From positions 1,726,376-1,790,375 of the forward strand of contig NZ_GL945017.1 of NCBI RefSeq assembly GCF_000218235.1: DNA of 64,000 bases. Reading direction: 5' to 3'. The notes beneath the pieces were generated by a model. It saw only the letters and a list, made by a program, of their open reading frames with translations. It was not told the DNA's origin and did no database searches. Below, piece by piece: positions 1 through 8,771 of the stretch. Position 1 is the first letter of the stretch, and each line of letters begins with the position of its first letter. The stretch comes from Hallella multisaccharivorax DSM 17128. Lineage in GTDB: Bacteria > Bacteroidota > Bacteroidia > Bacteroidales > Bacteroidaceae. Both the position numbers and the translations under genes were made by a program.

Positions 1-887
1 TCAGCAGCTATAAACTCGGTGTCCTTGTGTGTGCCGTCGAAGACATGGCGCATAAAGGGGAAAGCAATGCCACCGAAATTGCTGCCACCGCCAAAGCAAG
101 CGATAATCTTATCGGGATATTCACCGGCCATGGCCATCTGCTTCTCTGCTTCCAGACCAATAATGGTCTGATGCAGCGCCACATGATTAAGCACCGAACC
201 AAGCGCGTATTTGCATCCGGGAGTTGTGGTGGCAAGCTCTATAGCCTCAGAGATGGCAGTGCCCAAAGAGCCGGGATGGTTAGGCTCACGGGTAATAATA
301 TCTTTGCCTGCACGTGTTGACATTGATGGAGAGCCCTGTACGGCGGCACCGAAAGTACGCATCAAGTAGGACCGGTAAGGCTTTTGCTGCATCGTGATCT
401 TTACCTGATAGACTGCGGCCTCAAGGCCATAAAGCTTGGCAGCATAGGCAAGGGCAGCACCCCACTGTCCAGCACCCGTCTCCGTAGTGACATTGGTATC
501 ACCCTCCTGCTTGCAATAGTAGCACTGCGGCAGAGCCGAATTGATTTTGTGAGAGCCAAGGGGATTGGTGCTCTCATTCTTGAAATAGATGTGCGCGCGT
601 GTACCGAGTGCCTGCTCAAAAGCATAGGCGCGCACCAACGGAGTGGAGCGATAGTAAGCATATTTCTCCTGGACCTCATCCGGAATATCGATCCACGGAT
701 GAGTCTGGTCGAGTTCCTGCTTGGAACATTCCATATTAAAGATATGAGAAAGATCACCTGCTGTCAGCGGCTCATGTGTCTTTGGATTCAGCGGCGGCAT
801 AGGCTTATTAGGCATTTCGGCCTGAATGTTATACCACTGTGTGGGCAGATCCTGCTCGGACAAAAGGAATTTCTTTTGATGTTTCAT
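1..887 (-). CDS. trpB: TrpB2-type tryptophan synthase beta chain (3' end cut off by window)
   Basis: PLP-dependent synthase that condenses indole with serine to give tryptophan. The visible 295 codons begin with ATG at 887 and run off the window edge, so the C-terminal part is missing. The frame shows the TrpB PLP-lysine region (GSHKINSA), the ETGAGQWG segment that binds the serine carboxylate, and CFGGGSNFGG, the glycine-rich phosphate loop. The long N-terminal extension before the substrate region (about 65 residues, with PMPPLNPKTHEPL) is typical of the TrpB2 group, which often occurs without a neighbouring trpA; none is visible here. A promoter-like element lies at 913-944. Confidence 0.9.
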   Translation of the reverse strand, partial: MKHQKKFLLSEQDLPTQWYNIQAEMPNKPMPPLNPKTHEPLTAGDLSHIFNMECSKQELDQTHPWIDIPDEVQEKYAYYRSTPLVRAYAFEQALGTRAHIYFKNESTNPLGSHKINSALPQCYYCKQEGDTNVTTETGAGQWGAALAYAAKLYGLEAAVYQVKITMQQKPYRSYLMRTFGAAVQGSPSMSTRAGKDIITREPNHPGSLGTAISEAIELATTTPGCKYALGSVLNHVALHQTIIGLEAEKQMAMAGEYPDKIIACFGGGSNFGGIAFPFMRHVFDGTHKDTEFIAA

Positions 888-912
888 AGTTGGACAAAAT
901 TTGCTTCTGTTG

Positions 913-944
913 CAAAGTTAGGCCTTTTTACAAGAAATGGGAAA
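913..944 (-). promoter_or_regulatory. Probable promoter of trpB
   Basis: On the minus strand the -7 element TAACTTTG (913-920) matches the Bacteroidota consensus TAnnTTTG. A TTTC (941-944), one base off the -33 TTTG, lies exactly 20 nt upstream. It sits 26 nt before the trpB start. Confidence 0.6.
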
Positions 945-999
945 CAAAAAGGTGACAATCTTCTCTCTTTACCAGATAATTTTCGTTTTCCCACTGTCT

Positions 1000-1146
1000 T
1001 TAGAAAATACCGGCCTGATACAGAATATAAGCAATAATGGCTAAAGCGATGATGGCCACAATTGTCTTCAGCAGGCAGGTAGTGACCTTCTTGATGACAA
1101 TGACGGCAACGATGATGACAAGAAGAACGATGGTATAATCGGTCAT
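1000..1146 (-). CDS. Small hydrophobic membrane peptide, 48 aa
   Basis: ATG at 1146 and TAA at 1000-1002. It begins MTDYTIVLLVIIVAVIVIKK. There are two strongly hydrophobic stretches, about residues 5-18 and 28-45, separated by a short basic/polar turn (KKVTT), so it should be a two-pass or hairpin inner-membrane peptide. It starts 24 nt after the RluA-type gene on the same strand and may be the last gene of that operon; the trpB promoter lies between it and trpB. No function can be assigned from sequence. The strict hydrophobic pattern and operon-like spacing are the only support that it is expressed. Confidence 0.5.
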   Translation of the reverse strand: MTDYTIVLLVIIVAVIVIKKVTTCLLKTIVAIIALAIIAYILYQAGIF

Positions 1147-1170
1147 GACGTTAATTGTGAATTAGGAATG

Positions 1171-2079
1171 TTACTTAAACAATGACCGGAATGCCAAAGG
1201 TATCTCTGTCTCAAACTCCAGGGGGCGATGGCTGACCGGATGATAGAAGCACAGACGATAAGCATGCAGGCACAGACGATCCAGCGGATCATCTCCATTG
1301 CCATACTTCACATCTCCGCAGACAGGATGACCAAGGTCGGCAGCATGAACACGGATCTGGTTCTTACGACCTGTCTCAAGGCGAAACTCCACAAGCGAAT
1401 AGGCCTCTGAGCGCGCCAAGACATGATAATGAGTGGTAGCGAGCTTCCCACCGTTATCATAGCTTGAACTATAGGTAAAATAGGCCTTATTGTCTTTCAA
1501 CCAACTCTGCACGGTGTCCTCACCACGCTCCATCACTCCGGAGAGAACAGCCACATATCGGCGGTCGAAAACAATATTATGCCAATCGGCTTCAAATGCA
1601 AGCTCTGTTTGCTTGTCCTTTGCATAGACCATCAGACCACTCGTATCGCGATCAAGACGATGAACAATATGTGCCGTACAATGCTGATGACTCTGTCGGA
1701 AATAATCATCGAGCACCGTCTTCACGTTTAATGTGCTATGCCCTGCTGCCATAGACAAAATGCCAGGCTTCTTTTCCACGATGACAAGGTAACGATCTTC
1801 GTAGACGATACGGACATAGCGGTTCTTAAACAATGTGTTTTTTTTCGACTTGCTCACGGCTACTTTCATTCCAGGGCGTAATGCATAGTCGAATTGTGTC
1901 ACTACTTTTCCGTTGACCTTAATGCCATGTCCTGAGAGCGTGGCTTTCACTTTACTGCGACTCTCATGTAAATGGGAAAGCAACCAGTCGAGAAGCTTGG
2001 CTGTCTCCTCAACTGTAAAGAAGTCATAGTGATCCTCAGGCGTGAGATCTGACTTATAACTTATTCTTTTCTCTTCCAT
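1171..2079 (-). CDS. RluA-family 23S/tRNA pseudouridine synthase
   Basis: Converts selected uridines in structured RNA to pseudouridine. The 302-aa protein has an N-terminal S4-like RNA-binding segment (about residues 30-75, with GIKVNGKVV) followed by the RluA catalytic domain. The family signature HRLDRDTSG spans residues 140-148, so the catalytic aspartate is Asp143. Later family blocks GRKNQIRVH and HPVCGDVKYG are present. The 302-aa length is normal for RluC/RluD-type enzymes, but the exact target uridine cannot be read from sequence. Its ATG at 2079 lies inside the end of the upstream permease gene (19-nt overlap), which suggests translation coupled with the ABC transporter genes. Confidence 0.93.
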   Translation of the reverse strand: MEEKRISYKSDLTPEDHYDFFTVEETAKLLDWLLSHLHESRSKVKATLSGHGIKVNGKVVTQFDYALRPGMKVAVSKSKKNTLFKNRYVRIVYEDRYLVIVEKKPGILSMAAGHSTLNVKTVLDDYFRQSHQHCTAHIVHRLDRDTSGLMVYAKDKQTELAFEADWHNIVFDRRYVAVLSGVMERGEDTVQSWLKDNKAYFTYSSSYDNGGKLATTHYHVLARSEAYSLVEFRLETGRKNQIRVHAADLGHPVCGDVKYGNGDDPLDRLCLHAYRLCFYHPVSHRPLEFETEIPLAFRSLFK

Positions 2080-3260
2080 ATCGCTGCAATTTTACGGTGG
2101 ATGGCAAAGATGTTAAAGATGCTCACCAGCAGGAGAAGCCCTATGCCAAGACATACTGACGGAAGCATGGTTCCACCCTCAATATTGGGGAACAACGTCG
2201 AGATAACGCCCATATAGTAAACCCTGATAAAGAATATGCCAACAAGCGCAATGACAAGTACACCCAGATTGAGGAATATTGTCAGCAACTGATAAGGGCG
2301 TGCCACCTGATGAGGGCTGTAGCCAATAAGCAGGAGATTCTCCAACTTCGACGAATTCTTCTGAACCAATAGATAAATGCTGAGCATGAGAATGTAGAAA
2401 CTTAAGACAGAGATGACAAGGCCGACAACCATCACCATCGTTACCATGAGACGAAGGAAGTAAGTAGTCTTCTCTGCATCGAGCTTATCATCCTCCACCT
2501 CATAGCCATGGCGATCGAAGTAGGAAGTCATCTGCTCCGTCTTGCTGTCATCGGGATCAAGAATAAGACGTGTCGGGTCCGGATGCTTGTCTGGCGCAAA
2601 GGTCTGGTTGCTCCAGTCCATGAAAGCCTGCGGTACCAGTATGCTGCTCACTCGCGAAGAGAAACCGATAACCTTCCCCTTGAACGAGCCATTGCCATTG
2701 GCGCCTTGGGCGAAAAGGTCGAAGTCGATCATGCCTACAAGCCCATCGCTAATCTTTGGAAGTGAACGACTTTGCGCAAAGCCAAAGTTATACATCGCAA
2801 TATAACTACGGGGAAGAATGACTGGCACCACATGGTCGCCGGGCTTATAATGCCAGGTACCCTTAGGCGCGTCGACAAAATCATCGGGAATGCTTTCAAG
2901 AAAGAGTTCTGAGTTAAGAATATTGGTGCCACTAATGCCCATGCGTGCCGTCACAGTGTACTGGGTGGCCGTAAACGCGCCAATCCTCGTCGCGAAGTGA
3001 GCCGCGTGAATATCGTCTATATCCTGCTTGGTAAAGGCATTGGAACGTCCTGACAGTGTACTGCCAGTACCAATTTTCTTCTCAGCAATGATATAGTTGG
3101 ACTTCATAAAAGAGTCATCGCCGGTGAAAACCGGTGACACATCCTTATAAAACTGATAACCGAGCAAAACGATCAGCATGCCAAAAAGATTGGCAAAGGC
3201 AAATCCGGCAAACTGAGGGATGCTGATATGCTGACGCAAAAGCTTCCAGACAAGATTCAT
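2061..3260 (-). CDS. FtsX/MacB-type ABC transporter permease
   Basis: Inner-membrane permease subunit of an ABC system, 399 aa. The topology is that of the FtsX/MacB/LolC group: one N-terminal membrane helix (about residues 17-36), a large soluble periplasmic domain (about 40-265), then three C-terminal helices (about 272-299, 325-348 and 368-388) and a basic tail. It overlaps the preceding ATPase gene by 4 nt (ATGA), the usual arrangement for an ABC pair. The lipoprotein gene upstream and the pairing with a single-domain ATPase suggest a mechanotransmission or lipoprotein/envelope role rather than solute uptake. That role is inferred; substrate unknown. Confidence 0.85.
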   Translation of the reverse strand: MNLVWKLLRQHISIPQFAGFAFANLFGMLIVLLGYQFYKDVSPVFTGDDSFMKSNYIIAEKKIGTGSTLSGRSNAFTKQDIDDIHAAHFATRIGAFTATQYTVTARMGISGTNILNSELFLESIPDDFVDAPKGTWHYKPGDHVVPVILPRSYIAMYNFGFAQSRSLPKISDGLVGMIDFDLFAQGANGNGSFKGKVIGFSSRVSSILVPQAFMDWSNQTFAPDKHPDPTRLILDPDDSKTEQMTSYFDRHGYEVEDDKLDAEKTTYFLRLMVTMVMVVGLVISVLSFYILMLSIYLLVQKNSSKLENLLLIGYSPHQVARPYQLLTIFLNLGVLVIALVGIFFIRVYYMGVISTLFPNIEGGTMLPSVCLGIGLLLLVSIFNIFAIHRKIAAIWKRKE

Positions 3261-3901
3261 AGCTTCACTGTCCTTTCATAATTTAAGTTCATGTGTTTGC
3301 CGATGCTGGTCACGATGACTCCAGCTCCCTGACGTCTCGCCTCTTCCATCATAATGTGGCCCATGATGTTGGCATTACGATCGTCAAGATGAGAAATGGG
3401 CTCGTCGGCAAGAATAAAGTCGAAAGGCTGGACCAATGCGCGAATCATCGCCACGCGCTGCTGCTGACCAAACGACATGCGGCCGACCTTGGCATTGATC
3501 TTGTCGGCAATGCCGAGCATGTCAAACCACTCAAGAATCTGCTGTTCCGTTTTGAATCCCGTGAGCTTATTCTTGATCTGTACGTTCTCCATCGCCGTAA
3601 GTTCCGGGAAAAGACGTAACTCCTGAAAGAGATGACTGATATGTCGACGACGCATCTCAACCCATTGTGAGACCTTATACTGCAATGGGTCTGAATCGTC
3701 AAAAAAAACATTGCCAGTGTAATCGTGGCGATAGCCCACGATATAGCTACAAAAGGTACTCTTACCCTTGCCGGAATCAGCTTCGACAAGATAGAGATGC
3801 CCTTTCTCAAAGGAAATGTCATTCGCCCATACGTCTGAGTTCAAGTCCTTGCGCTCAGAAAAGACGTTGGGCAGAACCTTTTGAAAAGATATCTTATTCA
3901 T
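3257..3901 (-). CDS. ABC transporter ATP-binding protein
   Basis: Cytoplasmic ATPase of 214 aa, partner of the permease at 2061-3260. Walker A is ADSGKGKST (residues 41-49), the signature is MSFGQQQ (142-148) and Walker B is FILADEP (162-168). The first Walker A glycine is replaced by Ala. The switch (H-loop) histidine expected about 30 residues after Walker B is not seen: the strand there reads VIVTSIGKH. It overlaps both neighbours by 4 nt, so DUF4836 lipoprotein, ATPase and permease form one tight operon. The family resembles LolD/MacB-type ATPases; the specific role is unknown. Confidence 0.85.
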   Translation of the reverse strand: MNKISFQKVLPNVFSERKDLNSDVWANDISFEKGHLYLVEADSGKGKSTFCSYIVGYRHDYTGNVFFDDSDPLQYKVSQWVEMRRRHISHLFQELRLFPELTAMENVQIKNKLTGFKTEQQILEWFDMLGIADKINAKVGRMSFGQQQRVAMIRALVQPFDFILADEPISHLDDRNANIMGHIMMEEARRQGAGVIVTSIGKHMNLNYERTVKL

Positions 3902-5262
3902 TTATCCATTGTATAAACAATCGTATTGATGTCACCGAATAACGGTAACGGTTTGAGAAGTGATATTACGGCTGCAGCCTTATCATTGCCCAAAGCTCTG
4001 AAATTGACAACCATGGCGAACCTTGTCCCCTTGACAAGGCTCTGCAAGTCAGAAGGAAGCGGTTTCGGAGAAGCTGTAATACTGAGACGAGCTTCCTCAG
4101 GGGAGCCGCCACTCATATACTGCATGTCAGGAGTGACCCCAAAATAGTACGTAGTGCCATTACCGGTGTAATAATAACAATTCTTTCCCCAATCACCGAT
4201 ATGCCCACCAGAAGGCACACTCTGTTTCCAATAGTCCACATCGGCAAGCCAAGGAGCGCCTGAGAGGCGGGCTGCCATCATAAGATGGAGATTATCTTTG
4301 CCCAGTGATGATGTAACGAGCGTAAGATCACCGTCCACACTCTTGATAATATTGTCCATATCTATAGCTGTGTTGATGCCTGCCAACATTGCAGTAACGG
4401 CCTGATTCTGAATCATCAACTGATGAAACTGCTTACCGTCGACATTGAGGAAGAGTCCAAGCACGTCATCCTGTGACATAGCCTTGATATAATTGCCCTT
4501 GATGGGACGATACACCTTAGCTGCTCTTTGTATAGCAGTATTGATGCTTTTCTTATACGACAACGTCTTACCATGCATGAGCAAACGGTTGTTCTTCACC
4601 TCCATAGCAGCTGCAAGAATAATATCCGACGGGTCTGTATTCTTTGGTGCGCCCATGGTAAAAGGCGCAACAAACTGTTCCGGCAAAGCATTAGCCTGGG
4701 TAACTAAAGCCATTGGGGCATCAATAGAATCGACTGTTGAATACATGGGAGAGGACTTTATGCCCTGATCTTCATCAGAACTAAGATAACGAGCCATAAG
4801 TGTAATGAGATCATCTTGTGCCGCAGGAACGACAGGTCCCATCATTAAAAGCACATCATCTGAGAAACCTAACACCCAATTGGAAGGCAACGCGGCAAAC
4901 CGATAGTCGCGACGCTTTTTAAGACTAAGTCCAGCCTTCGTTAATGCCCCTTCAAGTTTACTGTCACTGTTTACCTTGGCACATAATCCGAAATTTCCTT
5001 GAGGATCCTCAAAGAAGTATACATCTTGTGAAAGATCTATTCCTGTCGCATCAACATTCTTCACATGAAGCAAAGTCTTCAATATCAAAGGACTTTTAGC
5101 ACCGCTAAGCCTGGTCGTGTTTAACCGTATCAACATCTGGCTTTCTGCAGGAATGGCATTAAGATAGTTATTGCCAGAACATGAAGAAAAAAAAACGACA
5201 AGAACAAATACACCTATTATAATAGGTAATGTCGTTATTCTTACATGACGTTTTATATTCAT
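3898..5262 (-). CDS. DUF4836 family lipoprotein
   Basis: A 454-aa envelope protein. The N-terminus is a lipoprotein signal: basic MNIKRHVR, a hydrophobic core, then FFSSC with the lipidated cysteine at residue 28. The mature start, NYLNAIPAESQMLIRLN, is characteristic of the Bacteroidota DUF4836 family. No enzymatic motif is seen. It is the first gene of a four-nucleotide-overlap operon with an ABC ATPase and an FtsX-type permease, which suggests that the lipoprotein works with, or is handled by, that transporter. Function is unknown. Confidence 0.75.
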   Translation of the reverse strand: MNIKRHVRITTLPIIIGVFVLVVFFSSCSGNNYLNAIPAESQMLIRLNTTRLSGAKSPLILKTLLHVKNVDATGIDLSQDVYFFEDPQGNFGLCAKVNSDSKLEGALTKAGLSLKKRRDYRFAALPSNWVLGFSDDVLLMMGPVVPAAQDDLITLMARYLSSDEDQGIKSSPMYSTVDSIDAPMALVTQANALPEQFVAPFTMGAPKNTDPSDIILAAAMEVKNNRLLMHGKTLSYKKSINTAIQRAAKVYRPIKGNYIKAMSQDDVLGLFLNVDGKQFHQLMIQNQAVTAMLAGINTAIDMDNIIKSVDGDLTLVTSSLGKDNLHLMMAARLSGAPWLADVDYWKQSVPSGGHIGDWGKNCYYYTGNGTTYYFGVTPDMQYMSGGSPEEARLSITASPKPLPSDLQSLVKGTRFAMVVNFRALGNDKAAAVISLLKPLPLFGDINTIVYTMDK

Positions 5263-5292
5263 CTCACTAATTGGAAAATGTAAAAATTAATA

Positions 5293-6015
5293 TCAAATTC
5301 TTTTGTAAAGCTGAGCCAATGTGACTGCCATCAAGCCTGCCGTCTCTGTTCGCAGCCTGCTATTGCCAAGCGTAATTGGCTCAAAACCATTGCCAATCGC
5401 CATTTCAACTTCATCTATAGAAAAGTCTCCCTCCGGTCCGACAAGTATACACACTGAAGAATCTTTAGGAAGCTCTTGAAGCTGGTCAAAAAAATCGATT
5501 CGCTTACGGTCATTATAGCAATGGGCTATAAACTTATAGTCGGCCTTGCAGGAGGAAACAAATTGGCCAAAAGAAGTCATCTCATTGACAGTAGGCTTAA
5601 ATGGCTTGCGGCTCTGCTTCATGGCGGATACAACAATTCTTTCTATGCGGTCACTACGCACAACATGGCGCTCAGAGAACTTACAATCAAGCAATGATAA
5701 TTCATCAAAACCGATCTCCGTCGCCTTCTCTGCCATCCACTCAATGCGCTCCATCATCTTTGTAGGAGCTATTGCAAGCTGAATATTTCCTGACCATGAC
5801 TTATTCTGAGGCAAAGACTCAACAATATGATAGAAACAACGCTTTTTATTCGCCATCCCCACCTCGGCACGATAAAAGAATCCTGCACCATCCATAAGCC
5901 AAATCGAATCCCCCGCACTCAGACGTAGGACGCGAACAGCATGCTGAGCCTCTTCCTCAGGAAGTTCTGTACTGTTGGCTGCATTAGGAACAAAGAAATA
6001 TCTTTCTTCTTTCAA
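5293..6015 (-). CDS. rsmE: 16S rRNA (uracil-1498-N3)-methyltransferase RsmE
   Basis: SPOUT-class methyltransferase that methylates U1498 in the decoding region of 16S rRNA. The 240-aa length is standard. The N-terminal PUA-like part (HAVRVLRLSAGDSI) is followed by the knot motifs GPEGDFS (residues 193-199) and LGNSRLRTETA (216-226), which bind S-adenosylmethionine. The start is a TTG at 6015, immediately before the conserved KEERYFFVP; no in-frame ATG is available. It lies 19 nt after the nuclease-family gene on the same strand and precedes the DUF4836 operon. Confidence 0.93.
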   Translation of the reverse strand: MKEERYFFVPNAANSTELPEEEAQHAVRVLRLSAGDSIWLMDGAGFFYRAEVGMANKKRCFYHIVESLPQNKSWSGNIQLAIAPTKMMERIEWMAEKATEIGFDELSLLDCKFSERHVVRSDRIERIVVSAMKQSRKPFKPTVNEMTSFGQFVSSCKADYKFIAHCYNDRKRIDFFDQLQELPKDSSVCILVGPEGDFSIDEVEMAIGNGFEPITLGNSRLRTETAGLMAVTLAQLYKRI

Positions 6016-6034
6016 AATCTTAATCTGTTAAGTT

Positions 6035-6613
6035 TTAGGAATCAAGTTCTTTGGAAGAACTATCTCCTGTTCTCCTCCTTCGGCTCAACTCATCTCTCAA
6101 CTGAGAGGCAAGTTCATAATTTTCCGAATTAATAGCCTTCGTAAGTGCTTGTCGCAGCATCGATGAAGGGAGTGTATTGATAGGGAGCGGCACACCTGAA
6201 GCACGTAAATCAAAAGGAGAACTCTGTTTTAAGAAAAGCCCTTCATCAATATAAACCGGAATCTTGTCCTTGCTGATAAAATTGAGTAATACTGCCTGCG
6301 CACCATTAATAGGAACCTGCTCCAATGAATCAGTATTATTTAGAATTACTGAATAATTGCCATTGACAACATTCATTATTACAAGCTCAAGCGACAAGTC
6401 CGTTTGCCATTTAATGACCCTGAATAACACATCCGATACCCTTGACTGCTGCTGATGGCTATTCAAGCGCTCTTTGAATTCATCAAGAACGCTTTCATTG
6501 CATGGAATAACAATCTGCCGTTTCTGAAAGGAATCAGCAAGAATGAGCAAGCCTTCGTGATCAACCCCGACTACTTCTGTTGCCAGTTGGAAATATAGTC
6601 TGATCCTTGACAT
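6035..6613 (-). CDS. Bifunctional-nuclease (DUF151) family protein with UVR motif
   Basis: A 192-aa protein with two parts. Residues 1-145 form a DUF151/BFN domain, recognisable by GNYSVIL and the VPINGAQAVLLNFIS-like stretch. Residues about 154-180 are a UvrB/UvrC-type helical motif (LTKAINSENYELASQLRDEL). BFN proteins have been described as DNases/RNases in plants and bacteria; activity in Bacteroidota has not been shown from this sequence. It starts 9 nt after a nucleoside transporter gene, giving a plausible nucleic-acid degradation and nucleoside uptake pair. Confidence 0.8.
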   Translation of the reverse strand: MSRIRLYFQLATEVVGVDHEGLLILADSFQKRQIVIPCNESVLDEFKERLNSHQQQSRVSDVLFRVIKWQTDLSLELVIMNVVNGNYSVILNNTDSLEQVPINGAQAVLLNFISKDKIPVYIDEGLFLKQSSPFDLRASGVPLPINTLPSSMLRQALTKAINSENYELASQLRDELSRRRRTGDSSSKELDS

Positions 6614-6622
6614 TCACTAATT

Positions 6623-7963
6623 TTATTTCCCATTATGCCTGGCTGGACGGAAGGCCAAAGCGAAGGCAATGCAAACGACAAGAGCAAAACCTGCGAAGAT
6701 AAACCAGCAAGACCGCCAATCGCCCATTAGATAAGAAGCCTCACCTTTTTGGGTCCATGAGCAAAAATGATTGACGACGGCACCTGCCGACAAAGTACCT
6801 ACAGTCGCTCCAATACCATTAGTCATCAACATGAAAAGACCTTGCGCTGAAGCCTTAACTGAAGGATCACATTCTCTATCCACAAAGATGCCACCCGAAA
6901 CATTAAAGAAGTCAAAAGCCACACCGTAGACAATACATGAGAGAATAAAGAACAATACACCCGGCATTGTAGGATTGCCTATCCCGAAGAAACCAAACCT
7001 CAATACCCAAGCGAACATAGCAATGATCATCACACTCTTAATGCCATAACGCTTCATAAAAAAGGGAATAAGTAATATGCAGAAAGCTTCACTCACTTGA
7101 GAAATAGAAGTAAGCAGTGTAGCATTGCTTGCTGCAAATGATGAAGCGATCAATGGATCTGCACTGCCTTGGAAGCTTGAAATAAACGGCCCTGCAAAAC
7201 TATTGGTAACTTGAAGAGACATTCCCAGCAAAGCTGAGAAGATAAAGAACAAAGCCATACGGCGGTCCTTAAAAAGACAGAAAGCGTCAAGTCCAAGCAT
7301 TTGGGTGAGCGTCTTCTCCTGCACAGAAGCCTGCTTGACAATCCTACACTGAGGAAGAGAAAACACATAGAAGAACATAACAAGACTCAATAAACCAGAT
7401 ACAAGAAACTGATTATAAGTATACTGGAACTTGTGTGCGTTCTGTGCAAACGTCATGGAGAAAGTCCCGTTATCCCATGTAGCACAGTTTACAAACCACA
7501 TTACGATGATAAAACCAACTGTACCACAGGAACGGATAGGAGGGAAATCAGTGACCGTATCACCTCCATGATTTTTCAATATGGTAAATGCAGTAGTATT
7601 CGTCAATGCCAACGTCGGCATATAGAAAGCCACACTCAGTGTATAAAGAGCAATAAAGACAGACCTGTTAGGTACCTCGTGACCAAACCCTGCATTCATC
7701 CCAATGAACCAAAGTGATAGCATGAAACCACCCGCAAGCAGATGGCACAAGCCAAGCAGTCGCTGAGGCTGAACCCATTTGTCTGCAACGATGCCTATTA
7801 GTGTAGGCATAAAAATGGAAACAATACCCTGGATGGCATAAAACCAAGAAATCTCTGCACCCATTCCAGCAACACCAAGATAATTCCCCATACAAGTTAA
7901 ATAGGCTCCCCAAACGCCGAACTCAAGGAACGTCAATATGGACAAACGGATTTTCAAGTTCAT
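6623..7963 (-). CDS. MFS nucleoside permease (NHS family, NupG/XapB-like)
   Basis: Inner-membrane H+/nucleoside symporter of 446 aa. The N-terminal block (LRLSILTFLEFGVWGAYLTC) and GIVADKW loop are typical of the nucleoside:H+ symporter branch of the major facilitator superfamily, as is the FFNVSGGIFVDRECDP segment. About twelve hydrophobic helices can be traced. It lies 9 nt before the BFN gene on the same strand. Which nucleoside it carries cannot be read from sequence. Confidence 0.85.
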   Translation of the reverse strand: MNLKIRLSILTFLEFGVWGAYLTCMGNYLGVAGMGAEISWFYAIQGIVSIFMPTLIGIVADKWVQPQRLLGLCHLLAGGFMLSLWFIGMNAGFGHEVPNRSVFIALYTLSVAFYMPTLALTNTTAFTILKNHGGDTVTDFPPIRSCGTVGFIIVMWFVNCATWDNGTFSMTFAQNAHKFQYTYNQFLVSGLLSLVMFFYVFSLPQCRIVKQASVQEKTLTQMLGLDAFCLFKDRRMALFFIFSALLGMSLQVTNSFAGPFISSFQGSADPLIASSFAASNATLLTSISQVSEAFCILLIPFFMKRYGIKSVMIIAMFAWVLRFGFFGIGNPTMPGVLFFILSCIVYGVAFDFFNVSGGIFVDRECDPSVKASAQGLFMLMTNGIGATVGTLSAGAVVNHFCSWTQKGEASYLMGDWRSCWFIFAGFALVVCIAFALAFRPARHNGK

Positions 7964-7990
7964 TTACTATACTTTTAATCAATTGTGCTG

Positions 7991-7998
7991 CAAAAATA
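7991..7998 (-). promoter_or_regulatory. Possible -7 element for nucleoside permease operon
   Basis: TATTTTTG on the minus strand matches TAnnTTTG and lies 27 nt before the permease start. No -33 TTTG is seen at the usual spacing. Confidence 0.4.
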
Positions 7999-8062
7999 CA
8001 CATAATAATTGATATCTCATGAATATAAGGAATAAAGTTTATTGCATTTATTGTGTTAAAAA

Positions 8063-8094
8063 TTTGGTGGGAAGACCAAAAATACTTATTTTTG
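8063..8094 (+). promoter_or_regulatory. Promoter of the ECF-type sigma factor gene
   Basis: TTTG (8063-8066), a 20-nt spacer and TATTTTTG (8087-8094) match both halves of the Bacteroidota housekeeping promoter. The gene starts 68 nt downstream. Confidence 0.75.
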
Positions 8095-8162
8095 CAGCAG
8101 TCATTTTCAATTAAACATTTGGCCTATAGACATATTTTTACTTCATTCAAAACATCCATTCA

Positions 8163-8771
8163 ATGAAGGAATCTATTAAGACTCTCTCAAGAAAGTCTGA
8201 TGAAGAACTCGCCGTATGCTATATGAACGGTGATGACAGGGCGTTTGAACTGTTGTTGGAGCATAATAAGACAAGTCTCTTCTCATATATTTTTTATGTG
8301 GTGCATGATGAGGACAAGGCCAACGATATTTTCCAAGAGACCTTCATCAAGATTATCACGAAGCTGCAAAACGGATTATATTCGCCAACAGGCAAATTTA
8401 TTGCGTGGTGCATGCGTATTGCCCATAATGTGATAATGGATGGATTTCGGGCATCAAGAAACAACCATATTGTCGAGCCTACTGAAGACAACGATCTCTC
8501 GAACCTACAGACCAGGGAAATAGAGGAAATGAATATCGAAGAAATATTCATCAACAGCCAGGTCATGGAAGATGCTAAAAATATCATGAATAGGCTGCCA
8601 GCATCTCAACGTGAAGTTGTCTTCATGCGCTACTTTCAACAAATGTCTTTTAAAGAAATTGCCGCAACAACCAATGTAAGCATCAATACAGCATTAGGAA
8701 GAATGAGGTATGCTATGCTCAACATGCGCAAAATGGCACGTGAGCACAACATAGACTTAAACATGTATTAA
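8163..8771 (+). CDS. ECF-type sigma-70 family RNA polymerase sigma factor
   Basis: A 202-aa alternative sigma factor with region 2 (about residues 25-95; [11 protein letters not shown] and [15 protein letters not shown]) and region 4 (about 140-195; [23 protein letters not shown] then a helix-turn-helix). No anti-sigma gene, FecR-like gene or TonB receptor follows, so it is not the usual SusCD-linked ECF arrangement. It has its own consensus promoter. Its stop overlaps the end of leuB on the opposite strand by 4 nt. Target genes are unknown. Confidence 0.9.
   Translation: MKESIKTLSRKSDEELAVCYMNGDDRAFELLLEHNKTSLFSYIFYVVHDEDKANDIFQETFIKIITKLQNGLYSPTGKFIAWCMRIAHNVIMDGFRASRNNHIVEPTEDNDLSNLQTREIEEMNIEEIFINSQVMEDAKNIMNRLPASQREVVFMRYFQQMSFKEIAATTNVSINTALGRMRYAMLNMRKMAREHNIDLNMY

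Noticed and set aside
384-1037. A 217-codon plus-strand frame over the trpB start
   Set aside because: Overlaps the conserved trpB N-terminus, its promoter and the 48-aa frame on the other strand; no protein motif.
8163-8771. ECF sigma factor as part of a SusCD/anti-sigma polysaccharide locus
   Set aside because: No anti-sigma, TonB-dependent receptor or SusD-like gene lies next to it; the neighbours are leuB and a nucleoside permease.
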